Shown here: positions 36,288 through 46,369 of the stretch, in pieces
Position numbering within the stretch: position 1 is the first letter of the stretch
Layout: the number at the start of each line of letters is the position of its first letter
Assembly: GCF_000632495.1 (NCBI RefSeq)
Contig: NZ_JFZT01000045.1
Location: 5,236 to 69,235 of the forward strand
Direction: 5' to 3'
Origin: Candidatus Acidianus copahuensis
GTDB taxonomy: Archaea; Thermoproteota; Thermoprotei_A; Sulfolobales; Sulfolobaceae
DNA: 64,000 nt
Notes under the pieces: generated by a model
Told to the model about the DNA's origin: nothing
The model's database searches: none
The model's input: the letters and a program-made list of their open reading frames with translations, nothing else
Position numbers and translations under genes: made by a program

Positions 36288-36969
36288 TCTCATCACAGGC
36301 CTTCAATGAGTTGATCACAAGTTCCTCTACAATCTTCTCAGGATCTCTGGCTTTCATGACAGCGCTGGCCAAACCTATTCCATCAGCACCTAGCTCAATT
36401 GCCCTATAAGCGTCTTCACCTGTAGTTATACCAGCTCCTGCTACCAGATAAACATCTTTTACCTTTGATATTTCATTTACTGCTCTAGTTATTACCTCAG
36501 GTTTAGCCTTAGAAACTGAAATTCCAGAACCAATAAGCTCTGGTGGCTCAATTAATACCGCTGTAGGTTTTAAAAGAGACATTGGAACGACTAAATCATA
36601 TCTATCAACACAAACTACAGACTCCAACCCAAGACCTCTAAGTCTTTTTAAGGCATCATCTATCTCATCAAGTCTAATTCTCTTTTCGCTGTGATTAAGC
36701 AAACTCCCTTTAGCTCCTACGTCTTTTATCATTTCAGGCATTATAGACCCTGTATAAGCTCCCAATGGAACCCCATCTACATGTTCGGCGAAAACAGGTA
36801 TTTCCAATTCAGAGGAAAGTTGATATATCATAGTTGCTGGAACAGAAACGATAATTTCAGTACTGTATTGTTTGGAAACGTTTTGAATTTTTTTAGCAAT
36901 TTCTATTCCTTTTTTCCCAAACGAGGTATCGTAGGCCTTAAAGTTTATTATTATTATTGGTTTTTTCAT
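36280..36969 (-). CDS. tpiA: triosephosphate isomerase
   Basis: Archaeal-type TIM of 229 residues, shorter than bacterial forms. Catalytic residues are Lys in INFKAYDTS, His in NHSEKRIRLD and Glu in LIEPPELIGSG. The phosphate loop VAGAGITTGED is intact. It is the first gene of a minus-strand pair with alaX; their ends overlap by eight bases. Confidence 0.96.
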   Translation of the reverse strand: MKKPIIIINFKAYDTSFGKKGIEIAKKIQNVSKQYSTEIIVSVPATMIYQLSSELEIPVFAEHVDGVPLGAYTGSIMPEMIKDVGAKGSLLNHSEKRIRLDEIDDALKRLRGLGLESVVCVDRYDLVVPMSLLKPTAVLIEPPELIGSGISVSKAKPEVITRAVNEISKVKDVYLVAGAGITTGEDAYRAIELGADGIGLASAVMKARDPEKIVEELVINSLKACDENE

Positions 36970-37355
36970 ATTTTAAGGGGGGTTAGATAATTTTTATCTT
37001 TGTCTATAAAGTTTTGTCTTGAATAATCAGGAGTTTTCAAATAATTCAACTTCTCTAATATAAATTACCTTACAACTATTTTCATTAAACTTTAATCCTA
37101 AAGTTTCAACGTCAATCAAAAGATTTTAGGTTGATTATTGGTTCACAAACCCAAAAGGGCAAAGGTTCTTATTTTTAAAATAAAGAGAATCATTTTATCA
37201 TTTATAACAAGGCTTATTTTTAATATATAATAAAATAACTAATTCCTGTATTGCTGTAGTGATTCCATTTACCTTATCTGGCTATATTAAGAAGAAACTA
37301 TAGTTATAGTAAACTAATGGAAGATTTTTTATTATTCTATTAATGTGTGTTTTTA
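36970..37355. other. gene-free stretch of about 380 bases
   Basis: AT-rich spacer between divergent tpiA and the esterase-like gene. I see promoter-like runs (for example GATTTTTTATTATT near 37323, about 26 bases before the ATG at 37356) but no gene, RNA or strong repeat. Confidence 0.5.
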
Positions 37356-38315
37356 ATGCAAGTTAAATCTATGGAATTTGAAAGCAATATTTTAAGAGAT
37401 AATCCGTTAAATGATCCATATATAAGAAAAGTCTCGGTAATAGAACAGGAAAACCCAGAAGGTAAGCCAATTATAGTTTTCTTAAGTGGATATTTTGGTT
37501 CATCCATATCACAACTTAACTATGATCCAATTATTGAAAATTTACCAACTAAATTAGCTAGATTGAAGAAAGAAGGGAAAATCACGGGTTGCAATATCAT
37601 TCTCCCAGATATGTTCACGAAGTTAGGTGGAAATCAATACATAAATTCAAATGCTGTAGGATTATACGAGGATTTCCTCTTTAAGGAGTTGCTTCCCTAT
37701 TTTCTTGACTTATATCAAACAAATAAAGTAGGTCTTATGGGGAAATCCTCTGGGGGTTATGGCTCACTAGTTTTAGGAATGAAATACGATATAGTGTCTG
37801 CTATTGCATCTCATTCCGGTGATGCGTATTTTGAATATACCTATCTACCATTTTTCCCAAAGGTAATACCATATCTCAGAAAATTTAAAGATCCCTTGGA
37901 TTTAATTAATACATACTGGAATAAATCAAATAAGAAGAGAAGGGAAGATCTAAACGCATTAATTCTCATAGGCATGTCAGCATTTTATTCACCTGGAGAA
38001 AATGGGGAAATCCTTTTGCCTTTTGATTTAGAGACTGGGGAAATCCTTGAAGATATATGGAAAAAATGGCTAGAAAAAGATCCTGTAAGAATGATAGATA
38101 AATATTATGAAAAACTTAGAGGAAAAGGTATTTATTTAGATGTAGGAAACAAGGATGAGTTTAATATTCAATATGGAACTAGAATTTTACATAAAAAAAT
38201 GAGGAAATTAGGATTAACACATTATTTCGAAGAGTTTGATGGAGGTCATATGAACACATCATTCAGATATGATTTATCATTAGCCTACTTAGAGAGACAA
38301 CTTGTAAGAAAATAG
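37356..38315 (+). CDS. putative esterase, alpha/beta fold
   Basis: Esterase-D/antigen-85-like hydrolase of 319 residues. The nucleophile elbow is GKSSGGYGSLVLG, with Ser near residue 134. An acid residue in YLDVGNKDEFN and a histidine in FDGGHMNTSFRY complete the triad. The ATG at 37356 fits a TATA box near 37329; a GTG three codons earlier is the alternative. Substrate is unknown. Confidence 0.85.
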   Translation: MQVKSMEFESNILRDNPLNDPYIRKVSVIEQENPEGKPIIVFLSGYFGSSISQLNYDPIIENLPTKLARLKKEGKITGCNIILPDMFTKLGGNQYINSNAVGLYEDFLFKELLPYFLDLYQTNKVGLMGKSSGGYGSLVLGMKYDIVSAIASHSGDAYFEYTYLPFFPKVIPYLRKFKDPLDLINTYWNKSNKKRREDLNALILIGMSAFYSPGENGEILLPFDLETGEILEDIWKKWLEKDPVRMIDKYYEKLRGKGIYLDVGNKDEFNIQYGTRILHKKMRKLGLTHYFEEFDGGHMNTSFRYDLSLAYLERQLVRK

Positions 38316-39069
38316 TAGTTTTTAGGATTTATATATGCTAATAAGACAACAGCTTCACTATTCGATACACGTTTCTGTTTCACAGTCAGTCCTTCCCCAA
38401 AAAGGGAATGGGTCAACTCTACAGGATTTGAGGCGAGTTACAAATCGCTATGAAGTGAGATGTTAAGTAAAAGCAGAAATCTAGAGCAGTATTGTAACCA
38501 CAATTATTAAAAAATCCCCCGCTGAAAATGATTTCTTTTTCACATAACTATAACGCAGATAGAACCTTGATGTATACATGCTGGATTAACTTCTGATCTA
38601 CTCCCCCGCTTTCTCCTTTGACATCTTAACATCTTCCTCATCCAGTAGAAATAACTACTATAAGCAAAGACTTAAGATCTAGGTTATACCCTTTAAACTC
38701 TTCACCTTTGTACCATGAATAAAACGTGAAATTTTAAGCTAAGTATTGAAAAAATTAACGCTTTGAACAAATTTAATAAGAGTTGATTGCTCGTCTGTTT
38801 CCTAAGTTAGACTTAGCTGTGTTAACCCTTTTGTTTGTCCTTTTTCATATCTCTTCATAGAATTAAGTAGATTTTCCTGTGACATATTATATATTCCAGG
38901 CGTTAATTCCAACTATGCTTTTAACCTTATGTTTTGGTCATCAGCATGAGATCGAGTAACGAACTCTAGAACAAGATCTGATTATCGTTTATAGTGAATT
39001 CAATATATTTTCAGAAGGAACAAAACATTTCCACCCTTAGAGATAAAAATCTTCTGCCCATTAATCCCA
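38316..39069. other. 754-base gene-free stretch
   Basis: No open frame of note and no recognised RNA. There is a small hairpin-like TTCCCCAAAAAGGGAA near 38393. The composition is less AT-rich than a simple spacer, as in the other long gaps, so a decayed gene or element is likely. I cannot identify it. Confidence 0.4.
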
Positions 39070-39537
39070 TTAAGATAAACCTTGCATAATTTCATAACAA
39101 TTTCCCTCTAATAGATTTTCCCAATTGTCTGAAAACATAAAGATACAATCAACATATTTCCCACCAAGAACTTTAGGTAACCAAAATCTATCATCTATCC
39201 ACATCTTTTCAAAGGGTAGTTTATTTTTATCAATCCAAAAAGGTTTAGCTTCTTCAGTCTCTACCATATGTCCAGAAAAGTTAGTTATTTGATAAACATA
39301 CATTACATTTATCTTGCCTGATTTTTGAACAAAGATTATACGTGCCACATTCCTTGGACTATATCCAGTTATTCCGACTTCTTCCTTTAGCTCTCTAACA
39401 GCGCATACATCCGGAGTTTCAACTTCTACTTTACCACCAGGAAAAGTAATATATCCTTTACCTAAACCTCTTTTCTTCTCTATCATCAGAAGATGATTAG
39501 AGTTCTTTACTATCGTTAGGCAAGTAGTTAATTCCAA
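39070..39537 (-). CDS. Nudix hydrolase
   Basis: MutT-like hydrolase, 155 residues. The full Nudix box GGKVEVETPDVCAVRELKEE ends with VGI and has the required Glu and Arg-Glu residues. It resembles the MTH1/8-oxo-dGTP type (FPGGK before the box, DDRFWLPKVLGGK after). The substrate is not decided by sequence. The start is close to the divergent CBS gene. Confidence 0.93.
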   Translation of the reverse strand: MELTTCLTIVKNSNHLLMIEKKRGLGKGYITFPGGKVEVETPDVCAVRELKEEVGITGYSPRNVARIIFVQKSGKINVMYVYQITNFSGHMVETEEAKPFWIDKNKLPFEKMWIDDRFWLPKVLGGKYVDCIFMFSDNWENLLEGNCYEIMQGLS

Positions 39538-39568
39538 CCTTATTTACCCCAGTGACTATATAATTCTT

Positions 39569-40405
39569 GTGTTAGTAAAAACTCTTGAGATTTTAAATCC
39601 ACCAGTTATTTCCGATAAGGATAATCTTACAATAGCCTTTAAGAAAATTAATGAAAGAGGAATTGGAAGAATAATTATTGCAAATCCCAAAGTAGAGGGT
39701 ATTTTATCTACAAGAGATTTACTTTCAATATTTCTCAGTTTCTGTACAAATGGATGTACTCAGGGAGATCTATACAAGCTAAGTACAGTTGAAGCTTCAC
39801 AATATATGACGTCTCCAGTAACGGTAATTACAGAAAACGCAGATACGTTAGAGGCTATTACTCTCATGGTAACAAGGAACTTTGGTTCCTTAGTAGTAAT
39901 AAATGAACAAGGTATTCCGTCAGGGATTATAACTGAAAGAGAGCTATTGTTAGAGTTTCAGGATTTAGATCCTCTATTCCCAGTCTATCATTTTATGACT
40001 AAAAAAGTTTCTACAATAGATCAGCATACAGACTTGACCACTGCAACTAAGCAAATGCTCAGAAGAGGATTTAGAAGATTACCAGTAGTGGACGAGGATA
40101 AAAACGTTCTAGGAATAATAACCGCTGCTGATAGTATTAAGTCTGCAGCAAAGTCTGTCACGAAACTAGATCCTGATATCTTTTTTGCTAAAACAGTTAA
40201 GGATATAATGAGAACGCCTCTAGTGGTCATAGAAGAGGATAGATCTATAAACGAGGCAGCATCGATGATGATAGAAAAAAGTATCGGTTCGCTTGTAATT
40301 TTAGATGATGCCGGAAAGATAAAGGGAATTATAACTGAAAGAGACCTCCTAATAGCTTTACACTATCAAATTCATCTATCATATGTAGGAAAGCTAAAGA
40401 CTTAA
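39569..40405 (+). CDS. four-CBS-domain protein
   Basis: CBS-only protein of 278 residues with two pairs, starting at GTG. Repeated patterns include SPVTVITENADTLEAITLMV, FGSLVVINEQGIPSGIITER, FRRLPVVDEDKNVLGIITAA and IGSLVILDDAGKIKGIITER. A short insertion FLSFCTNGCTQGD after the first CBS contains two cysteines. The 3' end overlaps the next gene by 12 bases. It probably senses an adenosyl ligand; the partner is unknown. Confidence 0.9.
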   Translation: MLVKTLEILNPPVISDKDNLTIAFKKINERGIGRIIIANPKVEGILSTRDLLSIFLSFCTNGCTQGDLYKLSTVEASQYMTSPVTVITENADTLEAITLMVTRNFGSLVVINEQGIPSGIITERELLLEFQDLDPLFPVYHFMTKKVSTIDQHTDLTTATKQMLRRGFRRLPVVDEDKNVLGIITAADSIKSAAKSVTKLDPDIFFAKTVKDIMRTPLVVIEEDRSINEAASMMIEKSIGSLVILDDAGKIKGIITERDLLIALHYQIHLSYVGKLKT

Positions 40406-41080
40406 AGTAGCTACGGGAGGAAAGACCTTAGAGTAAAGTTCTAATGATTTCTTAATCTCATTTTTATTCTCCGTTAACCTATGATTATACCTTGATACAA
40501 TTTCTTTCATTATATCAAACTGATAATATTCACTATAAGAAGAAATAACGTATGCTGATTCTTTTGGCATACTAGAAATAAGGGAAATACCTTTGTTATA
40601 GTAGTCTAAAATATTCTTATTATTGTCTAAGTGACTGTATATTATGCATGATGGTGACAGTATTCCTAAAGCCTTAAATTCATCTTCAAGACTTTCACCG
40701 AGTTTTATCTCGTTTCCAACTATAGCCATATATCCTTTTTGAGCCATTTCTATTGCCGTTCTACTATCAGTATTGATAACTTCTTTCCCAGTATACAAGG
40801 CGTAAAGCCTTGCATTCATATCAGCTAATGTTCCTGCCCTTAAGGTAAACAGCTTTTTAGAATTTTTATCCCCCAAAATCGAATACATATCGATATAAAC
40901 AGCCGCAACTATTTTGTAATCGAGTCCTAAAGATGCAATGTTAGTTATTGAATCTAATATTACATCGCCTATGATTGAGGTCTTACAAGAATTTCTCAAA
41001 TCTATATCTATTTTACCTAATTCCTTCCCTACCAAAAGTGGAAACGAAACTGGACCCGCATATGGTGCAGTTATGATCAT
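40394..41080 (-). CDS. DUF3834-like protein
   Basis: A 228-residue protein resembling the periplasmic-binding-protein fold without a signal peptide: MIITAPYAGPVSFPLLVGKE, SIIGDVILDSITNIAS, then AVYIDMYSILGD and FTLRAGTLADMNARLYAL. I think it belongs to the Sulfolobales family DUF3834, but this is from memory of pattern only. Function is unknown; a cytosolic small-molecule sensor is one possibility. Confidence 0.6.
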   Translation of the reverse strand: MIITAPYAGPVSFPLLVGKELGKIDIDLRNSCKTSIIGDVILDSITNIASLGLDYKIVAAVYIDMYSILGDKNSKKLFTLRAGTLADMNARLYALYTGKEVINTDSRTAIEMAQKGYMAIVGNEIKLGESLEDEFKALGILSPSCIIYSHLDNNKNILDYYNKGISLISSMPKESAYVISSYSEYYQFDIMKEIVSRYNHRLTENKNEIKKSLELYSKVFPPVATLSL

Positions 41081-41269
41081 GAGAAAAAATATATATTTAG
41101 CAAATTAAAACTTTAATAATTATCGATAATAAGGGTAACATAATCACTTCAGTCTGAACTCGGAGGATAATGAAAACAGTGACAAAAAGGTTTTATATGG
41201 TTTAAGAGATCTTTCCATGCTCATACTAATAGGAGATCTTCGAATCACTTAATCCACCCTAAGATAAGT

Positions 41270-41279
41270 CTTTATACAA
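41270..41279 (+). promoter_or_regulatory. TATA box for leaderless MBL-fold gene
   Basis: CTTTATACAA is centred 26 bases before the ATG at 41301. Confidence 0.55.
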
Positions 41280-41300
41280 TATATTTCCAAAAATGATATC

Positions 41301-42113
41301 ATGAAGATATCCAATAATATAGAAGTTTTTCCTGGTAGTCCAAACGTTCTATTTTATGATAAACGAATATTGATAGATCTTGGAGGGAACAATTCAGAGG
41401 TTAAGTTAGATGCTGAAGTTCAGCTTGCAACTCATGGTCATGCTGATCATATAGCGGGGCTTTTTAGAAGTGCAAAGAAAAAGTTTCTCCCTATAGAGGA
41501 TTACTGTACTCTGAACATGATAGGTAGACACATGTTAACATACGGTTTTAGTGCAGTTCAATCTCCACTTTTTTCGTATGACCTTATTAAGGATGAACTA
41601 AAACTAATCTTTACAGAAAATATAACAGAGGGAGGTGAAATACAGATTATAAAAACTCCTGGACATACAGCTGGACACGTAAGTTATTTGGTAGATGATA
41701 CGTTATACTGTGGAGACACATTTTTTGGTGAGAAAGTATTGCAAAACTTCGTTTTCCCATTTTATAATGATTTCTGGAGATCAATGGATAGTATAGAGAA
41801 AATTAAGGATATAGCTTCATCAGTAAATCATATAATCATATCGCATGGACCTGTATTAAGTAAGGAAAGAATGATAAAATTAATGGAATTTAACTTAGAA
41901 TATGGAAAGAAATTAGTCAATGATATTAAGGAAATAATAAAAGGTAATGAGCTTACAGCAGAGGAAGTTGTAATAAAGGTAATGGAAAAGAGAGGTAAGA
42001 AGGAGATACAACCAGTATCCGTTGCGCTCAATTCCGTAACAGCTAAATCAATACTATCCGAAATAAGTAAAGATATATCTGTAAAAGAAAAAGGATTAGT
42101 GTTCAAGATTTAG
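41301..42113 (+). CDS. metallo-beta-lactamase-fold hydrolase
   Basis: MBL-fold protein, 270 residues. Metal motifs are ATHGHADHIAG (HxHxDH), a histidine in TPGHTAGHVSYL, the aspartate of LYCGDTFFG and the histidine in IISHGPVL. It resembles glyoxalase II-like or SoxH-like hydrolases and has a C-terminal helical tail. Substrate is unknown. It converges with fumC, overlapping by 11 bases. Confidence 0.88.
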   Translation: MKISNNIEVFPGSPNVLFYDKRILIDLGGNNSEVKLDAEVQLATHGHADHIAGLFRSAKKKFLPIEDYCTLNMIGRHMLTYGFSAVQSPLFSYDLIKDELKLIFTENITEGGEIQIIKTPGHTAGHVSYLVDDTLYCGDTFFGEKVLQNFVFPFYNDFWRSMDSIEKIKDIASSVNHIIISHGPVLSKERMIKLMEFNLEYGKKLVNDIKEIIKGNELTAEEVVIKVMEKRGKKEIQPVSVALNSVTAKSILSEISKDISVKEKGLVFKI

Positions 42114-43422
42114 AAGGTATTCCACCTTTAACTAGTTCCTGAAGATTAAGTATTTTATTGATTTCTTCTTCCTTAAATCCAAGCTCCTTTAATGCCTCTC
42201 TTATCGATAGACCTTTAGCTAGCATTTTCCCTATTTGAGATGCCTTATCATATCCGATTATTGGTGAGATCACCGTTATTAGAGCGGGACTGCTCTCAGC
42301 GTACTTTCTCATCTTTTCTATATTCGGATTAATCCCAGCTATTACTAGATCACTAAACTTGGATAAAGCTTCTGCAAGAATGCTCTCCTGAACTACAATA
42401 TTATATCCTACAAGAGGTATTCCCATAGCTAACTCAAATTCTCCTAACATTGATGCTATCTGGTTAGAATGATCAAGTCCTATAACTTGTGCAGAAACCA
42501 GAAGAGTAGACTCTACAGTAACAGGGTTTGTTTTTCCGGGCATAATACTGCTACCAGCAATTTCCTCTTGAGTAGGCAAATCTATTTCACCCAATCCAGT
42601 AAATGGACCAGAGAACATTAGCCTAAAATCTTGACCTATTCTATACATTTCAACAGCAATATTTCTCATAGTACCGCTCAGAAGCAAGAGATCAGTTAAA
42701 AATCTCATTGCTCTAAACTTATTAGCTGGTTTAAATCCGAGGGAAGTTATAGTATTTATTTCCCTTATAACTAACTCCTGAAAATTAGGAGCGGTATTTA
42801 ACCCAGTTCCAACTGCTGTTCCTCCTATTGGAAGTTCCTTAACATATTCTATAGCTGTTTTTACTTGAGATAACTCATGATCAATGGCATCGTAGTAAGC
42901 AGATAACTCTTGTCCCAGCGATATAGGTAGCGCATCCCTCAAATGAGTTCTTCCTGACTTAATAGCTCCTTGGAACTCTTGTGATTTTCTATATAATTCT
43001 GAAGTTATCTTCTCTAGTGACGGTATTAAAAGGTCAACTGCAGAAGAAACAGCTGCCACTCTAATTGCTGTGGGAACTACATCATTAGATGATTGGCCCA
43101 TATTTACGTGGTCATTAGGATGAACTTTTTTTCCTAATATTTCGGTTGCTCTTTCTGCGATAACCTCGTTAACGTTCATGTTTAAGCCTGTACCTGAACC
43201 AGTTTGAAAAACATCTAAAGTAATTTCTTTATCATGTCCTCCATTAATCACTTCTATTGAAGCCTCTTCTATAGCCTTACCTATATCTGAATCTAAAAAT
43301 CCAAGAGATGTATTAACTCTCGCGCATGCTAGTTTTACAACCCCAATTGCCCATATTATCTTTCTTGGAAATCTTGTTCCAGTATTCATAAAAAGTTTGG
43401 GCGCTGTCTCAGTATATTTCAT
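42103..43422 (-). CDS. fumC: class II fumarate hydratase
   Basis: Interconverts fumarate and malate in the citric acid and CO2-fixation cycles. The signature GSSIMPGKTNPV is near residue 300. QTGSGTGLNMNVNEVIAERA and SSNDVVPTAIRVAA are substrate-binding blocks, and HLRDALPISLGQE is conserved. Length 439 is slightly below bacterial FumC (about 465) because of a shorter N-terminus. It is complete. Confidence 0.95.
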   Translation of the reverse strand: MKYTETAPKLFMNTGTRFPRKIIWAIGVVKLACARVNTSLGFLDSDIGKAIEEASIEVINGGHDKEITLDVFQTGSGTGLNMNVNEVIAERATEILGKKVHPNDHVNMGQSSNDVVPTAIRVAAVSSAVDLLIPSLEKITSELYRKSQEFQGAIKSGRTHLRDALPISLGQELSAYYDAIDHELSQVKTAIEYVKELPIGGTAVGTGLNTAPNFQELVIREINTITSLGFKPANKFRAMRFLTDLLLLSGTMRNIAVEMYRIGQDFRLMFSGPFTGLGEIDLPTQEEIAGSSIMPGKTNPVTVESTLLVSAQVIGLDHSNQIASMLGEFELAMGIPLVGYNIVVQESILAEALSKFSDLVIAGINPNIEKMRKYAESSPALITVISPIIGYDKASQIGKMLAKGLSIREALKELGFKEEEINKILNLQELVKGGIPSKS

Positions 43423-43845
<423 letters not shown>

Positions 43846-43888
43846 ATTAGGGTTAATAACGATAGACTAAAATAATATATAAAGTAAT

Positions 43889-44158
43889 CTATTTCTTTTG
43901 TGAAGCGTAGCTATATACCATCTTTAAAACTTTCTCTTTAGAAGCGACCTTTTTTACCAAAACTAGTCCCTTTATCCTACTGCCTGGATGAACTTTTTCC
44001 ATTACTTCTGGCTCTAGATCAAGCTGTTTAGCTATACTAACAATATCATTCAAATCAATTTTAATCTTTTTAAATCTTCTACCATTTCTTCTACTACTAG
44101 CAGTAAAGTAAGCTAACCAAATAGCAACTTTCTTGTTTTCAAAATCTCTAAGACTCAT
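43889..44158 (-). CDS. srp19: signal recognition particle 19 kDa protein
   Basis: Binds SRP RNA to help SRP54 assembly. The sequence KKVAIWLAYFTASSRRNGRR and ILV-type HPGSRIKGLVLVKK match archaeal SRP19, and the length (89) is normal. It overlaps the end of the S8e gene by 11 bases. Confidence 0.92.
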   Translation of the reverse strand: MSLRDFENKKVAIWLAYFTASSRRNGRRFKKIKIDLNDIVSIAKQLDLEPEVMEKVHPGSRIKGLVLVKKVASKEKVLKMVYSYASQKK

Positions 44159-44540
44159 TGCGCATCAGTAATGCATTAACTACTCCGTCCTGTCCAGGTC
44201 TAGATGTGACGATAGCTAATCCTGCATCTGTTCTGATTTTTGTTCCCTTAGTTATTATTCCCCTTCTTGCATATTCCCTATTAGCTGGAACTTCAACCAC
44301 TTCTATAATTTTAACTTTCTTAAATGTCCTCTCTGCCGGATCAAATAAGTTTGCAAATGTAACATATTTTAACCTAACTTTGATATTCCCTCCCATAACT
44401 CTTTCCTTCACTTTCACATCAGTATTACCTAGTTTCGTCTCTGTAGGTACGCTTCCCATTTCGAATTTCCTTTTACCCCTATGAGTTCCCTTTAATCCTC
44501 CTGTGATTTTTCTTATATCATTACCTTGAAATACACCCAT
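44148..44540 (-). CDS. rps8e: ribosomal protein S8e
   Basis: Small-subunit protein. The N-terminus GVFQGNDIRKITGGLKGTHR is diagnostic of S8e. An internal RKFEMGSVPTETKLG and the C-terminal TSRPGQDGVVNALLM complete it. The frame is open three codons upstream to a TTG; the ATG at 44540 is chosen because archaeal S8e starts MGVxQG. It precedes and overlaps srp19. Confidence 0.95.
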   Translation of the reverse strand: MGVFQGNDIRKITGGLKGTHRGKRKFEMGSVPTETKLGNTDVKVKERVMGGNIKVRLKYVTFANLFDPAERTFKKVKIIEVVEVPANREYARRGIITKGTKIRTDAGLAIVTSRPGQDGVVNALLMRNES

Positions 44541-44576
44541 CTTGATCAATATGCATAAAACATTCAGTAAAAAAGA

Positions 44577-45350
44577 TTAAGCCCCATAATTCCTCTTTCT
44601 CCTCTGATATGATCTTATAGCTCGCCAAAGATCTATTTTCCTGAACTCTGGCCAATAAACCTCACAGAAGAAAAGCTCTGAGTAAGCGAGATGCCAGAGT
44701 AAGAAGTTACTTATCCTCATCTCGCCCGAAGTCCTTATAACTAAGTCGATATCTTCTAGTTCACTATCATAGAAATATTTTTTTAAAACTTCTTCGTCAA
44801 GTACTAAGTTCTTTACACTTCCTTTCTTATAGTCATCCATTAATTTTGATACTGCATCCAATATCTCTTGCCTTCCTCCATAACAGATGGCTAACGTTAA
44901 TCTTCTTTTATTAAAAGAAGAAGTCTTCTCCACAACATTGGAAATGGATAACCTAAGACCATCCGATAACTTCTCAACCTTACCAATAGTCCTTACTTTA
45001 ACTTGGTATTTATATACATACTCCTCATTTAATAGGTCGTCAATCCCTTTTTTAATGTAGTTAAGGATGGCCTCAAGTTCGTATTTTGTTCTTTTATCAC
45101 AATTTTCCGTTGATAATGCAAATACTGTAACATTTTTAACTCCTAGCTCTGCAAGCCAAATTAAAACCTCTTTTAATTTTTTATATCCTTGAAGATAAGC
45201 CTCACTAACACTAGAATTATTTGACTTAGCCCATCTTCTATTTCCATCTGGAATTATTCCAACATGATTTGGCATAGGTCCATTTTTTATCTGATTCCAT
45301 AGAATTTTCTCGTAAAAGAAATATAATGGCGTCATCAGTTTTCTTTGCAT
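44577..45350 (-). CDS. uppS: cis-prenyltransferase (UppS family)
   Basis: Makes long-chain polyprenyl diphosphate for dolichol-type glycosyl carriers. Motifs are HVGIIPDGNRRWAK with the metal-binding Asp, VTVFALSTENCDK, and the C-terminal DLVIRTSGEMRISNFLLWH and SELFFCEVYWPEF. Length 257 is normal. Translation starts within the lysK end, an overlap of 16 bases. Confidence 0.95.
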   Translation of the reverse strand: MQRKLMTPLYFFYEKILWNQIKNGPMPNHVGIIPDGNRRWAKSNNSSVSEAYLQGYKKLKEVLIWLAELGVKNVTVFALSTENCDKRTKYELEAILNYIKKGIDDLLNEEYVYKYQVKVRTIGKVEKLSDGLRLSISNVVEKTSSFNKRRLTLAICYGGRQEILDAVSKLMDDYKKGSVKNLVLDEEVLKKYFYDSELEDIDLVIRTSGEMRISNFLLWHLAYSELFFCEVYWPEFRKIDLWRAIRSYQRRKRNYGA

Positions 45351-46369
45351 AGCTCTTCTATCGTGTTTGTATATACTCTTATGCCTTTATATATTTCCTC
45401 CAAAGATATTTTTTCTTTATCGGTATGTTCGAGTTTAGAATCTCCCGGTCCAAAAGCTACTATATTCTTGGCTATAGGAAAAAGAATGTTCATATCGCTA
45501 GTTCCAGCTTTTCTACTTAAGCTAGGTTTTATTCCTTCTCTTGATAATGCTCTAAATAAAGAGATAACAAGAGGATTATTAGGTTGAACTTTTACTGGTG
45601 GAACACTTTCAACAACCTTGAACTCGCAATCGACAAAAACATTCACTATTTCTGATATTATAGCCTTTTCATTTACCGTTGATGGATATCTTATATCGAA
45701 ATGTACATAACCGTCAGATGGAGTTACATTAAGTCTATCTCCAGATCTAATAATTGTAGGAACAATTGAAGGCTTATCATACGAGCTTGGCGGAAGATAA
45801 ACCCTCCTTATTTTTTCTCCTAACTCTACAATTAAGTTTTCACTAGAGGAAGAAGAATGCTCCCCTTTACCTTTACACTCAATGTCTAGATGGATTACTC
45901 CTCTATACTCTATGACTATATTACCATTTGTTGGTTCTCCTACAATTATGTTCTCAAAGGTATTACCTGAATTCAAGAGTTCTCTTGCTCCTGCACTTTT
46001 ATTCTCCTCATCAGAAAGAGCCGCAAACATTACATCATATCCATTCTCATGAAGCAACCAAGTTGAAAGAAGCATTGCAATTAGAGGACCTTTATCATCT
46101 ACCGCTCCTCTACCATAAATGACGTCTTTTTCAACTTTAGGCTCAATGAACCCTTGTACAGTATCGATATGAGAAACAAATAATATTTTTCCTTTATTCA
46201 AATAAAACGAATTAGTGTTAGTTACTTTTAAGGATAACCCTAGATCTTTTGAAACTCTTTCAAAAAAAGGTAATGCTTTATCTTCTTCTCCTGAGGGGGT
46301 ATAGGTTGAGATAAGATCAAGAAGAAGTTGTTTTTCTTTCTGTAGCAAGAACTCCTTTTCTAGTTGCAT
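45335..46369 (-). CDS. lysK: LysW-lysine/ornithine hydrolase
   Basis: M20-type metal hydrolase that frees lysine (or ornithine) from the LysW carrier, the last pathway step. It has LFVSHIDTVQGF, YGRGAVDDKG and SDEENKSAGA, and the late HTDKEKISLEEI. The frame overlaps lysJ by 53 bases; a TTG about nine codons in would reduce this, so the start is uncertain. It completes the lysine cluster. Confidence 0.92.
   Translation of the reverse strand: MQLEKEFLLQKEKQLLLDLISTYTPSGEEDKALPFFERVSKDLGLSLKVTNTNSFYLNKGKILFVSHIDTVQGFIEPKVEKDVIYGRGAVDDKGPLIAMLLSTWLLHENGYDVMFAALSDEENKSAGARELLNSGNTFENIIVGEPTNGNIVIEYRGVIHLDIECKGKGEHSSSSSENLIVELGEKIRRVYLPPSSYDKPSIVPTIIRSGDRLNVTPSDGYVHFDIRYPSTVNEKAIISEIVNVFVDCEFKVVESVPPVKVQPNNPLVISLFRALSREGIKPSLSRKAGTSDMNILFPIAKNIVAFGPGDSKLEHTDKEKISLEEIYKGIRVYTNTIEELCKEN

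Noticed and set aside
38316..39069. SRP RNA or RNase P RNA in the 754-base gap
   Set aside because: The conserved cores of these RNAs and the expected GC-rich helices are not visible.
41172..41207. Eleven-codon frame after a GGAGGA sequence upstream of the MBL gene
   Set aside because: Too short to support, and the downstream gene has its own leaderless promoter.
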